This document shows, one piece after another, positions 19,932 through 29,436 of a DNA stretch of 64,000 bases. The notes below the pieces were generated by a model. That model was not told where the DNA came from. It did no database searches and saw only the letters and a list, made by a program, of their open reading frames with translations. Within the stretch, counting starts at the first letter, position 1, and each line of letters begins with the position of its first letter. The DNA comes from Streptomyces sp. 2114.4 (GTDB lineage Bacteria > Actinomycetota > Actinomycetes > Streptomycetales > Streptomycetaceae). The DNA is taken from NCBI RefSeq assembly GCF_900187385.1, contig NZ_FYEY01000001.1, forward strand, positions 1,922,001 through 1,986,000. Reading direction: 5' to 3'. Position numbers and translations under genes: made by a program.

Positions 19932-21157
19932 CGGCCACGGCCGGCGCCCGGCCCGATGGTGCGGCTCCCTCCCCCGGGCCGCTCGCCGGGCTGCGCGTGC
20001 TCGATCTCGCCACGCTGTTCGCCGGTCCGCTCGCCGCCACCCTGCTGGGGGACTACGGCGCCGAGGTGATCAAGGTCGAGCATCCGCACCGCCCCGACCC
20101 GTCACGCGGCCACGGGCCCGCCAAGGACGGCATCGGGCTGTGGTGGAAGCTGCTGGGCCGCAACAAGAAGACCGTCACGCTCGATCTCTCCCACCCGGAC
20201 GGCCGGGAGGTCCTGCTGCGGCTGGCCGCCGGCGCCGACGTCGTCATCGAGAACTTCCGGCCCGGGACCCTGGAGCGCTGGGGGCTGGGCTGGAACGAGT
20301 TGTCCGCACGCCGTCCGGGGCTGGTGCTCGCCCGGGTCACCGGCTTCGGGCAGTTCGGCCCGTACGCCCGCCGCCCCGGGTTCGGCACCCTGGCCGAGGC
20401 GATGAGCGGCTTCGCCGCGATCACCGGTGAGCCGGACGGCCCGCCGACCCTGCCGCCGTTCGGCCTCGCCGACGCGATCGCCGCGCTGACCACGTCGTAC
20501 GCCGTGATGGCCGCGCTGCACGCACGGACGGCGACCGGGCGCGGCCAGGTCATCGACCTGGCGCTGATCGAACCGATGCTGACCGTCCTCGGCGCCCAGC
20601 CGCTCTGGTACGACCAGCTCGGTCACCTCCAGCCGCGGACCGGCAACCGCTCCCCCAATGTCGCGCCGCGCAACACCTACCGCACCGCCGACGGCTCCTG
20701 GGTGGCGGTCTCCACGTCGGCCGAGTCGGTCGCCGCGCGGGTGATGCGGCTGGTCGGCCGGCCCGAGGTGATCGACGAGCCCTGGTTCGCGACCGGCGAG
20801 GGGCGTGCCCGGCACGCCGACGAGCTCGATACGGCGGTCGCCGACTGGATCGCCCGGCACAACCGGGCCGAGGTGCTGGCCGCCTTCGAGAAGGCCGAAG
20901 CGGCGGTGGCGCCCGTCTACGACATCCGCGAGGTGATGGCGGATCCGCAGTACCAGGCGCTGGGAACGATCACCGAGGTCCCGGACGACGAACTCGGCAC
21001 GGTCCGGATGCAGAACGTCCTCTTCCGGCTCTCCGCAACGCCGGGCGCCATCCGGTGGGCGGGGCGCCCGCACGGCGCGGACACGGACGAAGTGCTCACC
21101 GGGATCGGCCTGACCGGTCCCGAGATCGACGCGCTGCGCGCGGCGGGTGTGCTGTGA
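19928..21157 (+). CDS. CaiB/BaiF-type (family III) CoA-transferase
   Basis: 409 aa. The GTG start overlaps the previous stop in GTGA. Family III features are clear: LRVLDLATLFAGPLAATLLGD at the N-terminus (split here by a short loop in the structure), GAEVIKVEHP, GRNKKTVTLDL, ADVVIENFRPGTLERWGLG, and the catalytic Asp in PPFGLADAIAAL. The C-terminus (VYDIREVMADPQY) is typical. It moves CoA between carboxylic acids in the cytoplasm; which acids is unknown. The pairing with an ADP-ribosylglycohydrolase has no obvious biochemical explanation, though a shared nucleotide or CoA-type substrate is conceivable. Confidence 0.93.
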   Translation: MTATAGARPDGAAPSPGPLAGLRVLDLATLFAGPLAATLLGDYGAEVIKVEHPHRPDPSRGHGPAKDGIGLWWKLLGRNKKTVTLDLSHPDGREVLLRLAAGADVVIENFRPGTLERWGLGWNELSARRPGLVLARVTGFGQFGPYARRPGFGTLAEAMSGFAAITGEPDGPPTLPPFGLADAIAALTTSYAVMAALHARTATGRGQVIDLALIEPMLTVLGAQPLWYDQLGHLQPRTGNRSPNVAPRNTYRTADGSWVAVSTSAESVAARVMRLVGRPEVIDEPWFATGEGRARHADELDTAVADWIARHNRAEVLAAFEKAEAAVAPVYDIREVMADPQYQALGTITEVPDDELGTVRMQNVLFRLSATPGAIRWAGRPHGADTDEVLTGIGLTGPEIDALRAAGVL

Positions 21158-21250
21158 CGGCGGCTCCCCCGGCCGGCGGGGGCCCGGCGGGTGCGGGAGC
21201 CGGACGGGCAAAACCGCGCTGACGGCGCGGCAACGCCCCGGGACAGCACA

Positions 21251-21288
21251 GCGCCGGGCGTACCCGACGTGTCGGGTCCGCCCGGCGC
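21251..21288. terminator. Bidirectional terminator between CoA-transferase and lgt
   Basis: A nested hairpin: 10-bp outer stem (21251-21260 with 21279-21288) and 7-bp inner stem (21262-21268 with 21271-21277) around a 2-nt loop, with one mismatch between them. It sits between two convergent genes and should end both transcripts. Confidence 0.85.
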
Positions 21289-21309
21289 GGCCGGTGGTCG
21301 GTGGCCGCC

Positions 21310-22419
21310 TCAGGACTTCTTGGTGCTGCCGCTGCCGGCGGTCTTGGCGGCGTCCGCCGCGGGGGCGTTGGCCGCGTCCTCGGCCTTCGCGTCCGCGGGC
21401 TCGTCCTTCGCCGACTCCGCGGGCTCCGCGGACTTCTCCGACTCCGCGGGCTTCTCGTCGGCGCCGGGCTTCGTCGCGTCAGCATCGGCGGTGGCACCGG
21501 CGTCGTCGTTGACGCTCTCAGCGCCCTTGGCTCCGTCCGCGTCCTTGGCGTCCTTGGCGCCTTCGCCGCCCTCGTCCGCGCCCTCACCCTCGGCGAGCTG
21601 CGCCCCCGGTTCGACGACCGCTTCCCGGCCGGGTGCCTTCTTGGCGGAGATCACCAGGTAGGCGACGGCCAGAACGAAGACGATCAGCGCGGTCCAGACG
21701 TTGAGCCGCAGGCCCAGGATGTGGTGCGCCTCGTCGACCCGCATGTACTCGATCCAGGCGCGTCCGGTGCAGTAGGCGGCGACGTACAGCGCGAAGGCCC
21801 GCCCGTGGCCGAGCCGGAAGCGCTTGTCGGCCCAGATCACCAGCGCTGCCACGCCGAGGCACCACAGGCTCTCGTAGAGGAAGGTCGGGTGGTAGGTGCC
21901 GCCGATCCGTCCGATCGCCGGGTCGGAGCTGATCTGCAGCGCCCACGGGACATCGGTCGGCTTGCCGTACAGCTCCTGGTTGAACCAGTTGCCCCAGCGG
22001 CCGATCGCCTGCCCGATGGCCAGACCGGGCGCCAGTGCGTCGGCGTACGCGGGCAGCGGAATGCCCCGCCGGCGGCAGCCGATCCAGGCGCCCACGGCAC
22101 CGAGCGCGACCGCGCCCCAGATGCCGAGGCCGCCCTCCCACACCTTGAAGGCGTCGAGCGGGTGGCCGTTCGGGCCGAAGTACGGCTCGTACGTCGTGAT
22201 GACGTGGTAGAGGCGGCCGCCGACCAGCCCGAAGGGCACGGCCCACACGGCGATGTCGGCGACGGTGCCGGAGCGGCCACCGCGCTGTACCCAGCGCTTG
22301 TTGCCGAGCCAGACGCCGACGAAGACGCCGATGATGATGCAGAATGCGTAGCCGCGCAGCGGGATCGGGCCGAGATGCACGACGCCGACCGACGGGCTGG
22401 GAATGAATGCGAGGTCCAT
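21310..22419 (-). CDS. lgt: Prolipoprotein diacylglyceryl transferase
   Basis: 369 aa. Lgt attaches diacylglycerol to the lipobox cysteine of prelipoproteins in the plasma membrane. Seven hydrophobic segments are visible, with the Lgt signature GRWGNWFNQELYGKPTD and the N-terminal LGPIPLRGYAFCIIIG. The last ~85 residues (after ISAKKAPGRE) are a disordered Ala/Glu/Asp/Lys-rich cytoplasmic tail, longer than in other bacteria but usual in streptomycetes. The ATG at 22419 opens directly into the first conserved segment. It is followed by a terminator, and the DsbA-like gene lies upstream on the same strand. Confidence 0.96.
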   Translation of the reverse strand: MDLAFIPSPSVGVVHLGPIPLRGYAFCIIIGVFVGVWLGNKRWVQRGGRSGTVADIAVWAVPFGLVGGRLYHVITTYEPYFGPNGHPLDAFKVWEGGLGIWGAVALGAVGAWIGCRRRGIPLPAYADALAPGLAIGQAIGRWGNWFNQELYGKPTDVPWALQISSDPAIGRIGGTYHPTFLYESLWCLGVAALVIWADKRFRLGHGRAFALYVAAYCTGRAWIEYMRVDEAHHILGLRLNVWTALIVFVLAVAYLVISAKKAPGREAVVEPGAQLAEGEGADEGGEGAKDAKDADGAKGAESVNDDAGATADADATKPGADEKPAESEKSAEPAESAKDEPADAKAEDAANAPAADAAKTAGSGSTKKS

Positions 22420-22620
22420 GGCAAGGTCGACGCTACCGCGCCGGGCCGGGTCGGCGACAACCCGCCCGGCAACGGCTGCGTAACGACCCCGTTGTCGTGC
22501 GATGACACTGTGTGTCCGGGAGAGGACCGCGGCGCCCCCGTGGCGGAGCCCGTCGGGACCGCCAGGACTGCCAGGACCGTAAGGGGGCTTCCCCCGAGTC
22601 CCCCCAGGACCCCGGCGAAG

Positions 22621-22668
22621 TCCCCTGGTCCGCCGGTCCCCTGGTCCGCCGGTCCCCTGAGCCGCCGG
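22621..22668. repeat. Three tandem 16-bp repeats, intergenic
   Basis: Units at 22621-22636, 22637-22652 and 22653-22668; the first two are identical (TCCCCTGGTCCGCCGG) and the third has two changes. They lie in the 270-nt gap between lgt and the DsbA-like gene, a C-rich region without a supported ORF. Confidence 0.8.
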
Positions 22669-22689
22669 TCCCCCAGGGCCCCGAGTCCC

Positions 22690-23664
22690 CTAGGTCCCCG
22701 GCGTGGCGCTCATGCCGTGCTGCTTCCCCTGGGGCGAAGCGCTCCGGGCGGCGTGTTCTCCCCGGGGCGGGGTGCTCCGGTGGGCCTGTTTCCCCCGGGT
22801 CGAGGTGGTCGGGTGCGGCGAGGCGCCGGAGTGGGGCGAAGCCCCGGCGTGCGGCGAGGCGCTTTTCCCCGGCTGCTTGCCCTTGTTCGCGTCCTGCACC
22901 ATCTTCTTCAGGTCCGCGGGGGTGACGCGGCCGCCCTTCTCCTTCGAGAGGTCCTTTCCGTTGAGCAGGACGGTCGGGGTGCCGCGGAATCCGGACTTGG
23001 CGAAGGCGTCGGTGGACTTCTGCACGAAGCGGTCGTACCTGCCGTCGTTGACGCACCGGGTGAAGGCGGGGGTCACCAGTCCCTTGACCTTGCCGGCGAG
23101 TTGGAGGACGTACTGCTTGTCGGAGAACTTGTCCTCCTCCTCGGGCGGCTGGTGGGAGTAGAGGACGTCGTGGTACTCGCGGAACTTCCCCGCGTCCTGG
23201 GCGCAGAGGGCGGCGTTGGCGGCGTTGAGGGACCCCTTGCCGCCGGCGTTCCCGTCGATGATCGTCACGAGGTGGTACTCGTTCTTGAGCTGGCCTGAGT
23301 CCTGCAACTCGTGGATGGCCGGGCGGAAGCCGGTCTCGAACTGCTGGCAGGCGGGGCAGCGGAAGTCCTCCCACACCGTGAGTGTGGAGGGGGCGTGGGC
23401 AGCGCCGACGGGGATGGCGGGGCTGCTGCCGCCGCCGACCTGCCTCGGGCGGGCGGTTTCGTTGCCGGAACCGCTCTTGCCGCTGCCGGCCGAGGTCACC
23501 CAGAGGGCGATGCCGCCGGCGACCACCAGCGCCACCGCCACCGCTCCGGCGGCGATGGCCTGCCGGCCGCGCCGGGCGCGCGCCTTCTCCTTTTCCCGCT
23601 GTTCCTGCAGCCGCTCGCGGGCGGTTCTCTTACCCTCATGGTTCTTCTGGTTCACGTGGTTCAC
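22690..23664 (-). CDS. Membrane-anchored DsbA-family thioredoxin-fold protein
   Basis: 324 aa from the GTG at 23664 (a second GTG at 23655 is possible). The N-terminus is a charged cytoplasmic segment (RTARERLQEQREKEKARARRG), then one span (AIAAGAVAVALVVAGGIALWV). The outside domain has the thioredoxin-fold active site FRCPACQQFE (C103, C106) and the cis-Pro loop RGTPTVLLNG. Two further cysteines (NAALCAQ, FTRCVND) resemble the extra disulfide of actinobacterial DsbA-like proteins. The last ~55 residues are a His/Ser/Pro repeat tail (ASPH units) that is probably disordered. It should oxidise or isomerise disulfides outside the membrane. It resembles the pair at 53.7-56.3 kb but lacks their membrane partner. 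Confidence 0.88.
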   Translation of the reverse strand: MNHVNQKNHEGKRTARERLQEQREKEKARARRGRQAIAAGAVAVALVVAGGIALWVTSAGSGKSGSGNETARPRQVGGGSSPAIPVGAAHAPSTLTVWEDFRCPACQQFETGFRPAIHELQDSGQLKNEYHLVTIIDGNAGGKGSLNAANAALCAQDAGKFREYHDVLYSHQPPEEEDKFSDKQYVLQLAGKVKGLVTPAFTRCVNDGRYDRFVQKSTDAFAKSGFRGTPTVLLNGKDLSKEKGGRVTPADLKKMVQDANKGKQPGKSASPHAGASPHSGASPHPTTSTRGKQAHRSTPPRGEHAARSASPQGKQHGMSATPGT

Positions 23665-23734
23665 GCCCCTGGACAACGAAGCGGAGGGGTGCCGCCGCAC
23701 CCCTCCGCACCGATGTTCGCCCTATCGAGGGACA

Positions 23735-23774
23735 GCGCGCCGGTCCTCCCGTCCCTGGGGGACCGGCGGCGCGC
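23735..23774 (-). terminator. Terminator hairpin after trpA
   Basis: GCGCGCCGGTCC (23735-23746) can pair with GGACCGGCGGCGCGC (23760-23774) with a small bulge. It lies 4 nt past the trpA stop and marks the 3' end of the trp transcript. Confidence 0.7.
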
Positions 23775-23777
23775 CCC

Positions 23778-24592
23778 CTAGGCCCGCTGTCGCACGCCCT
23801 CGGCCAGCTCGGCCGCCAGGGCGCGGATCCCGGCGAGACCCTCCGCCAGATCGCCGTCCGCCGCCAGCAGCCGCTTGACGAACGCCGAGCCGACGATCAC
23901 ACCGTCCGCGAACCGGGCCACCTCGGCGGCCTGTTCGGGGTTGGAGACGCCCAGGCCGACGCAGACCGGCAGGGCGGTGGTCGCCTTGGTGCGCCGTACG
24001 AGGTCCTGCGCCTGCGCGCCCACCGACTCACGGGTGCCCGTGACGCCCATCAGCGAGGCGGCGTAGACGAAGCCGGAACCCGCGGCCGTGATCTCGGCCA
24101 GTCGCGCGTCCTTGCTGCTGGGAGCGACGACGAAGACGGTGGCGAGGCCGTGCTTGTCGGCGTGCTCCCGCCAGGTCGCGGACTCCTGGACCGGCAGGTC
24201 GGGCAGGATGCAGCCGGCGCCGCCCGCCTCGGCGAGCTCGGCGGTGAACCGCTCGATGCCGTAGCGGTCGATCGGGTTCCAGTAGGTCATGACGAGGACG
24301 GGCTTGCCGGTGGCCTCGTGTGCCTCGCGCACCGTCCGCATCACGTCCGCGATCTTCACGCCGCCGCGCAGCGCGATGTCGTCGGCGGTCTGGATGACGG
24401 GGCCGTCCAGGACCGGGTCGCTGTGCGGCAGCCCGACCTCCACGACGTCCGCGCCGCCGTCGAAGACGGCCTTGGCCGCCTCGATGCCGCCGTCGACGGT
24501 CGGGAACCCGGCCGGCAGGTAGGCGATGAGGGCGGAGCGGCCCTCTGCCTTGGCGGCGGCGAGGGTATCGCTCAACAGCTTGATGTTCCCGC

Positions 24593-24596
<4 letters not shown>
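23778..24596 (-). CDS. trpA: Tryptophan synthase alpha subunit
   Basis: 272 aa. TrpA splits indole-3-glycerol phosphate into indole and glyceraldehyde-3-phosphate and passes indole to TrpB. The TIM-barrel shows the two acid catalysts in the usual places: Glu in [11 protein letters not shown] and Asp in PVLDGPVIQ. The phosphate-binding C-terminal [13 protein letters not shown] and [10 protein letters not shown] are also present. The ATG overlaps the trpB stop by 4 nt (ATGA), consistent with coupled synthesis of the two subunits. Confidence 0.97.
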
Positions 24597-25879
<1,283 letters not shown>

Positions 25880-26002
25880 CAGACGCACTCCTCGGCCGGG
25901 GCGGGCTGCCCCGGAGGTCCGGTTGTGTCGGAGATATTCGGGATTCGGGATTCGGGCAGACGGCGTCGTGGGGGCTGGTCGCGGAACCTGGAACCGGTCG
26001 CG

Positions 26003-26133
26003 GTGAGACCCGGTCGTGGAACCCGTGGCCGGAGCGGACGGCGCAACTCCCCACGGTGACGGTCTCCCGTGGGGTCCGGCCGGCAGGCCCGTGGGGCGCC
26101 GGTCGAGGGTCGTGAGACCCGGCCGTGGAACCC
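26003..26133. repeat. Two 22-bp direct repeats in the trpM-trpB gap
   Basis: Copies at 26003-26024 and 26112-26133 differ at one base; the shared core is GTGAGACCCGG followed by CGTGGAACCC. A partial third copy follows at about 26141-26160. They are in the untranslated gap inside the trp operon. Confidence 0.75.
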
Positions 26134-26165
26134 AGCCGCAGACCCGTGGAACCCGGCCGCGGCGT

Positions 26166-26211
26166 TCCCCCGCCCCCTCCCCCCTCTCCCCCTTCGGGGG
26201 AGGGGGCGGGG
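26166..26211. promoter_or_regulatory. Perfect 17-bp G/C hairpin within the trp operon (possible attenuator or processing site)
   Basis: The arm at 26166-26182 (C5-G-C5-T-C5) is fully complementary to 26195-26211 (G5-A-G5-C-G5), with a 12-nt loop. The plus strand has more G-runs just after it, so a G-quadruplex is also possible. It lies between trpM and trpB, about 285 nt before the trpB start, and could reduce trpBA expression relative to trpC-trpM. Confidence 0.65.
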
Positions 26212-26294
26212 GTGGGTTCGGGGGTGGGGGGGAGCAAGCGGTCAGACGACCGCCGCACCCACCCGCACCCCGGCGCCCGGGCGGGGCCGACGCG

Positions 26295-26582
26295 TCAGCG
26301 CGCGGGCCCCGGTCGCCATCGCCTGCCGTTGATCTGTCCCGGCTCGGATCCGATGTGATACCTGACCCTGCGCCCGTGGACCCGTCGTGCGGGCGCCCGG
26401 CAGCCGCGGTGCCACGGCGGCAGCGCGCAGCGCTGCGGCTCGGGGTGGTGGGCGGCGGGCGGGAAGCCGCGGACCAGCGCCGGGCGCGGGAGGTGGGTGG
26501 CCCCCGCCGCGGCGCGCGCGCCGGCCGGCCCCGGGTACGGAACCCGGGCCCGGCAGCTGAGCCTCACGGCAGTGGCGGTCAT
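26295..26582 (-). CDS. trpM: TrpM-like small protein of the trp operon (formerly TrpX)
   Basis: 95 aa from the ATG at 26582; a GTG at 26567 is an alternative and homologues are shorter, so the true start is unsure. The conserved part is the basic C-terminal half: [20 protein letters not shown] followed directly by [13 protein letters not shown]. Its position between trpC and trpB matches the S. coelicolor trpCXBA order, where the small gene was renamed trpM and reported to modulate tryptophan biosynthesis and differentiation. No enzyme motif is visible, and no strong ribosome site. It ends 25 nt short of nothing else on this strand until trpB. Confidence 0.7.
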   Translation of the reverse strand: MTATAVRLSCRARVPYPGPAGARAAAGATHLPRPALVRGFPPAAHHPEPQRCALPPWHRGCRAPARRVHGRRVRYHIGSEPGQINGRRWRPGPAR

Positions 26583-26607
26583 GTCGGTGTGTGCCGTTCC
26601 CCGGCGC

Positions 26608-27417
26608 TCAGGACCGGCCGTGCCGGATCGCCGGGTGGGAGCCCGCGGCGACCAGGTCGGCGACCGCGGTCCTGGGGTCCTTGCCGGTCACCAGCGACTC
26701 GCCGACCAGCACCGCGTCCGCGCCGTCATTGGCGTATGCGATCAGGTCGTGCGGTCCGCGCACCCCGGACTCGGCGATCTTGACGATGTGGTCGGGGATC
26801 TCGGGGGCGACCCGGGCGAAGTTGCCGCGGTCGACCTCGAGGGTCTTCAGGTTGCGGGCGTTGACACCGATGATCTTGGCACCGGCGTCCACCGCACGGG
26901 CGACCTCTTCCTCGTCGTGCACCTCGACCAGCGGCGTCAGCCCGATCGACTCGGCCCGCTCGATCAGCGAGACCAGGGCCTCCTGCTCCAGCGCGGAGAC
27001 GATCAGCAGCGCGAGGTCGGCGCCGTAGGCACGGGCCTCCCACAGCTGGTAGGCGGTGACGATGAAGTCCTTGCGCAGCACGGGGATGTCGACCTTGGCG
27101 CGGACGGCCTCCAGGTCGGCCAGCGAACCGCCGAACTTGCGCTGCTCGGTCAGGACGGAGATGACCGCCGCGCCGCCCGCCTCGTAGTCGGCGGCCAGTC
27201 CGGCCGGGTCGGCGATCGCGGCTAGCGCGCCCTTGGACGGGCTGGAGCGCTTGACCTCGCAGATCACCGTGACGCTCTCGCCCTTGAGCGCGGCGACGCC
27301 GTCCTTGGCCGGGCGCGCCTTCTGGGCCCGCTCCTTGAGCTCGTCGAGGCCGACGCGCGCCTGCCGCTCTGCGAGGTCGGCACGGACGCCGTCGATGATC
27401 TCGTCGAGCACACTCAC
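26608..27417 (-). CDS. trpC: Indole-3-glycerol phosphate synthase
   Basis: 269 aa from the GTG at 27417, with AAGGAGG 9 nt upstream. It closes the indole ring from CdRP in the fourth step of tryptophan synthesis. The TIM barrel shows the catalytic lysines and Glu in [13 protein letters not shown] and PVLRKDFIV, and the phosphate-binding ESGVRG and VLVGESLV. It is the first gene of the trpC-trpM-trpB-trpA cluster. I looked for a Trp-rich leader peptide in the 180 nt upstream and found none. Confidence 0.97.
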   Translation of the reverse strand: MSVLDEIIDGVRADLAERQARVGLDELKERAQKARPAKDGVAALKGESVTVICEVKRSSPSKGALAAIADPAGLAADYEAGGAAVISVLTEQRKFGGSLADLEAVRAKVDIPVLRKDFIVTAYQLWEARAYGADLALLIVSALEQEALVSLIERAESIGLTPLVEVHDEEEVARAVDAGAKIIGVNARNLKTLEVDRGNFARVAPEIPDHIVKIAESGVRGPHDLIAYANDGADAVLVGESLVTGKDPRTAVADLVAAGSHPAIRHGRS

Positions 27418-27601
27418 GCGAGCGGCCTCCTTCTTGAGCGGTGGAGGTGGACAGTGGCCGCCGGGACGAGCTGCCCCATCCGGCACTCCGATGGTATCCG
27501 CCAAAGGATCCAGGTCTCACATCCGGTGGACCGTGATCCCACGACCCGGACATCCGGGCACCCCGCGCGGGCGGGCGCGGCCGGCCCGCGCGGCCTGCGG
27601 A

Positions 27602-28048
27602 TCACGGGGCCAGCCCGCTGCCGAAGGGGAGATTGCGGACGACCGTGAAGACCAGCAGCAGAGCGCCCAGCGCCCACCAGTGGACGGCTCGCGGCCGCGG
27701 GCCCGGCGTACGGCGTCCGCGCGCCGCACGGCCCAGCCAGCGGGCCCAGAGGACCGCACAGGCGGCGTACCCGGCCACCGCGAGGGCGTTGGCGCCCAGT
27801 GCTGCCACGAGATCGCCGTGGGCGACGGCATGGGCGCTGCGCAGCCCGCCGCAGGCCGGGCAGAAGAGGCCGGTGAGGTGCAGCAGCGGGCACACCGGGT
27901 AGTGCCCGGGCTCGTTCGGGTCGACGACGCCGAGGCAGGCGAAGGCGGCGGTGGCGGCGGCCAGGACGCCCAGGGGCGTTGCCAGACGGCGGGGCAGCCC
28001 GCCGGGGAGTCGGGCTTCGGGCCGGGGCCGCGCCGCGGGTTCGCTCAC
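27602..28048 (-). CDS. DUF2752-like membrane protein
   Basis: 148 aa from the GTG at 28048; the frame is open up to a GTG at 28129. The protein has a Pro/Arg-rich N-terminus and three hydrophobic spans. The DUF2752 hallmark is CPLLHLTGLFCPACGGLRSA, with a conserved Cys-rich patch where the first span meets the next loop. Function is unknown; the cysteines may bind metal or form a disulfide. It sits in a row of small trp-linked membrane genes, which is typical of streptomycete genomes. Confidence 0.82.
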   Translation of the reverse strand: MSEPAARPRPEARLPGGLPRRLATPLGVLAAATAAFACLGVVDPNEPGHYPVCPLLHLTGLFCPACGGLRSAHAVAHGDLVAALGANALAVAGYAACAVLWARWLGRAARGRRTPGPRPRAVHWWALGALLLVFTVVRNLPFGSGLAP

Positions 28049-28235
28049 GTGCCGATTGTGCGGCCATGCGCGCGAAGGCGCAGCTTCTCGGCCGCCGTAC
28101 GGAAGGGGCACGGACGGCTGGTACGGCACCTGGGGTGCGTACGGACCGGGAAGCGGCGCCTTCGAGGGGTGCCACGAGGGTGGCGCCGGGTCGCGGCGCC
28201 ACGGGAGCGGAGGGCTCGGCCCTCCTGCGGCCGGC

Positions 28236-28481
28236 TCAGCCCTCCTGCGGCTGCGCCTGCGCCTGGGTGCGCGGCTTGGCCGAGCGCTTGGGCTCCTGGC
28301 CCAGGCCGGCCGCGCGCATCAGACCGCCCGCCAGGGCGCCGAGGCCGATCAGCACGATGCCGGCCCAGAAGCCGGGCACGTTCCCCAGCACGATGAAGGC
28401 TCCGGAGACACAGAAGCCGATGAACGAGATGATGACGCCGGTCCAGGCGGCGGGGGTGTGTCCGTGGCCACTGCTCGACAT
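28236..28481 (-). CDS. HGxxPAAW-motif small membrane protein
   Basis: 81 aa with two hydrophobic spans. It begins MSSSGHGHTPAAW, which fits the actinobacterial small-protein family named after its HGxxPAAW motif. The spans are TGVIISFIGFCVSGAFIVLG and PGFWAGIVLIGLGALAGGLM, followed by a short basic/Gln tail. Function is unknown. It follows the TIGR02234 gene by 85 nt and is probably in the same transcript. Confidence 0.85.
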   Translation of the reverse strand: MSSSGHGHTPAAWTGVIISFIGFCVSGAFIVLGNVPGFWAGIVLIGLGALAGGLMRAAGLGQEPKRSAKPRTQAQAQPQEG

Positions 28482-28566
28482 GAATGCTCCTCGTTGCTCT
28501 CTCGCGCCGGGGTCGGGGCGCGGTGATCCTCAGCGCCCATTGTCACCGATGCCGGGTGGAGCACCG

Positions 28567-29232
28567 TTACCGGGTGGGGTCCTCACCGCGGTCCAGGGAC
28601 TTCCAGATCTCCTCGGGGCGGTCCAGATCCGGCGCGGGCGACGTCCGCCGCGGGCCGCGGCCGCCCCCCGGCGTGCGCTCGTAGCGGCCCGACATGGCAG
28701 GCCAGTGGCGCCCGCAGACCAGTGCCAGCAGCCCGGCGAGCAGCAGCAGCAGACCGCCGGCGGCGGCCACCCACGGCCATCCGGTGTGCGTGACGTGATG
28801 CACACCGGCGTCGGTCAGTCCGACCGCGGTGGCGGCCTTCTCGCGCAGCGCCGAAGTGTCGGAGTTGCCCAGCACCGCGGCGACGGCGATGCCCACGCCG
28901 CTGAGCGTGAGCAGAACGGCGACCGCGATCCGGCCGGCCTTGCGCACCGCGAAGACGGCGACCAGCGCGGCCAGCCCGACGACGGCCAGCGCGCCGGGCA
29001 CACCGGTCACATCGGCGCCGGTCACGCTGCGCGGCAGCTCGCCCTGGGCCAGCACCGCGGTGCCCTTGGCCCAGGTGCGGCCGGAGGCCAGCAGCGCCAG
29101 GGCGGCGCCGACCGCGCCGGCCGGCAGCGCCAGGGCGAGACTGCGCTTGGCACGGGACGCGGACCTGGCCGGCGGGGGCCCGGGCGTGACCGAGGGCGGG
29201 GTCTCGGCAGGGGTCTGGGGTACGGCACTCAC
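28567..29232 (-). CDS. TIGR02234-family Trp-associated membrane protein
   Basis: 221 aa from the GTG at 29232, which has a GATAGT -10-like box 7 nt upstream and may be leaderless. It has four hydrophobic spans and the conserved RTW, GxELP and ADVTGVPGALAVVGLAAL patches of the family. These proteins are found next to trp genes across actinobacteria but have no known activity. The C-terminal ~45 residues (after HWPAMSGRYER) are an Arg/Pro/Asp-rich cytoplasmic tail. It lies between trpE and trpC with other small membrane genes. Confidence 0.88.
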   Translation of the reverse strand: MSAVPQTPAETPPSVTPGPPPARSASRAKRSLALALPAGAVGAALALLASGRTWAKGTAVLAQGELPRSVTGADVTGVPGALAVVGLAALVAVFAVRKAGRIAVAVLLTLSGVGIAVAAVLGNSDTSALREKAATAVGLTDAGVHHVTHTGWPWVAAAGGLLLLLAGLLALVCGRHWPAMSGRYERTPGGGRGPRRTSPAPDLDRPEEIWKSLDRGEDPTR

Positions 29233-29295
29233 GGGTACCACTATCGCGCACCGGCCGGCGGGGCCCGGCGCGCGGGGGTGGCACCTCAGGCGCGG

Positions 29296-29363
29296 GGGCT
29301 ACCCGCCCAGGTGATTGGCCGTGTTCACGGCGCGCAGCACCGCGGCCGCCTTGTTGGGCACTC
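29296..29363 (-). pseudogene. Leftover 3' end of a second trpE copy
   Basis: 68 nt that match 29434-29502, the real 3' end of trpE, with four substitutions and one missing base. In frame it would read [18 protein letters not shown] then TAG, against the true end ...NHLGA. Two of the differences inside codons are silent, so this looks like the end of a once-functional related trpE rather than a decayed exact copy. There is no upstream coding part. Confidence 0.85.
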
Positions 29364-29397
29364 CGGGCACCCCGCGGCGAGGCGGGCCGGGGCAGGA

Positions 29398-29433
29398 GCC
29401 GTCGGTGGTCCCGCCCGGTGGACCACCAACGGC
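29398..29433 (-). terminator. Terminator hairpin after trpE
   Basis: Arms at 29398-29411 and 29420-29433 pair at 13 of 14 positions around an 8-nt loop, 3 nt past the trpE stop. It lies between trpE and the trpE 3' remnant. Confidence 0.75.
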
Positions 29434-29436
29434 GGG

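Noticed and set aside
27418..27601. Possible Trp-rich leader peptide or attenuator upstream of trpC
   Set aside because: No short ORF with adjacent Trp codons and a ribosome site was found; the WILW in one reading frame has no start of its own.
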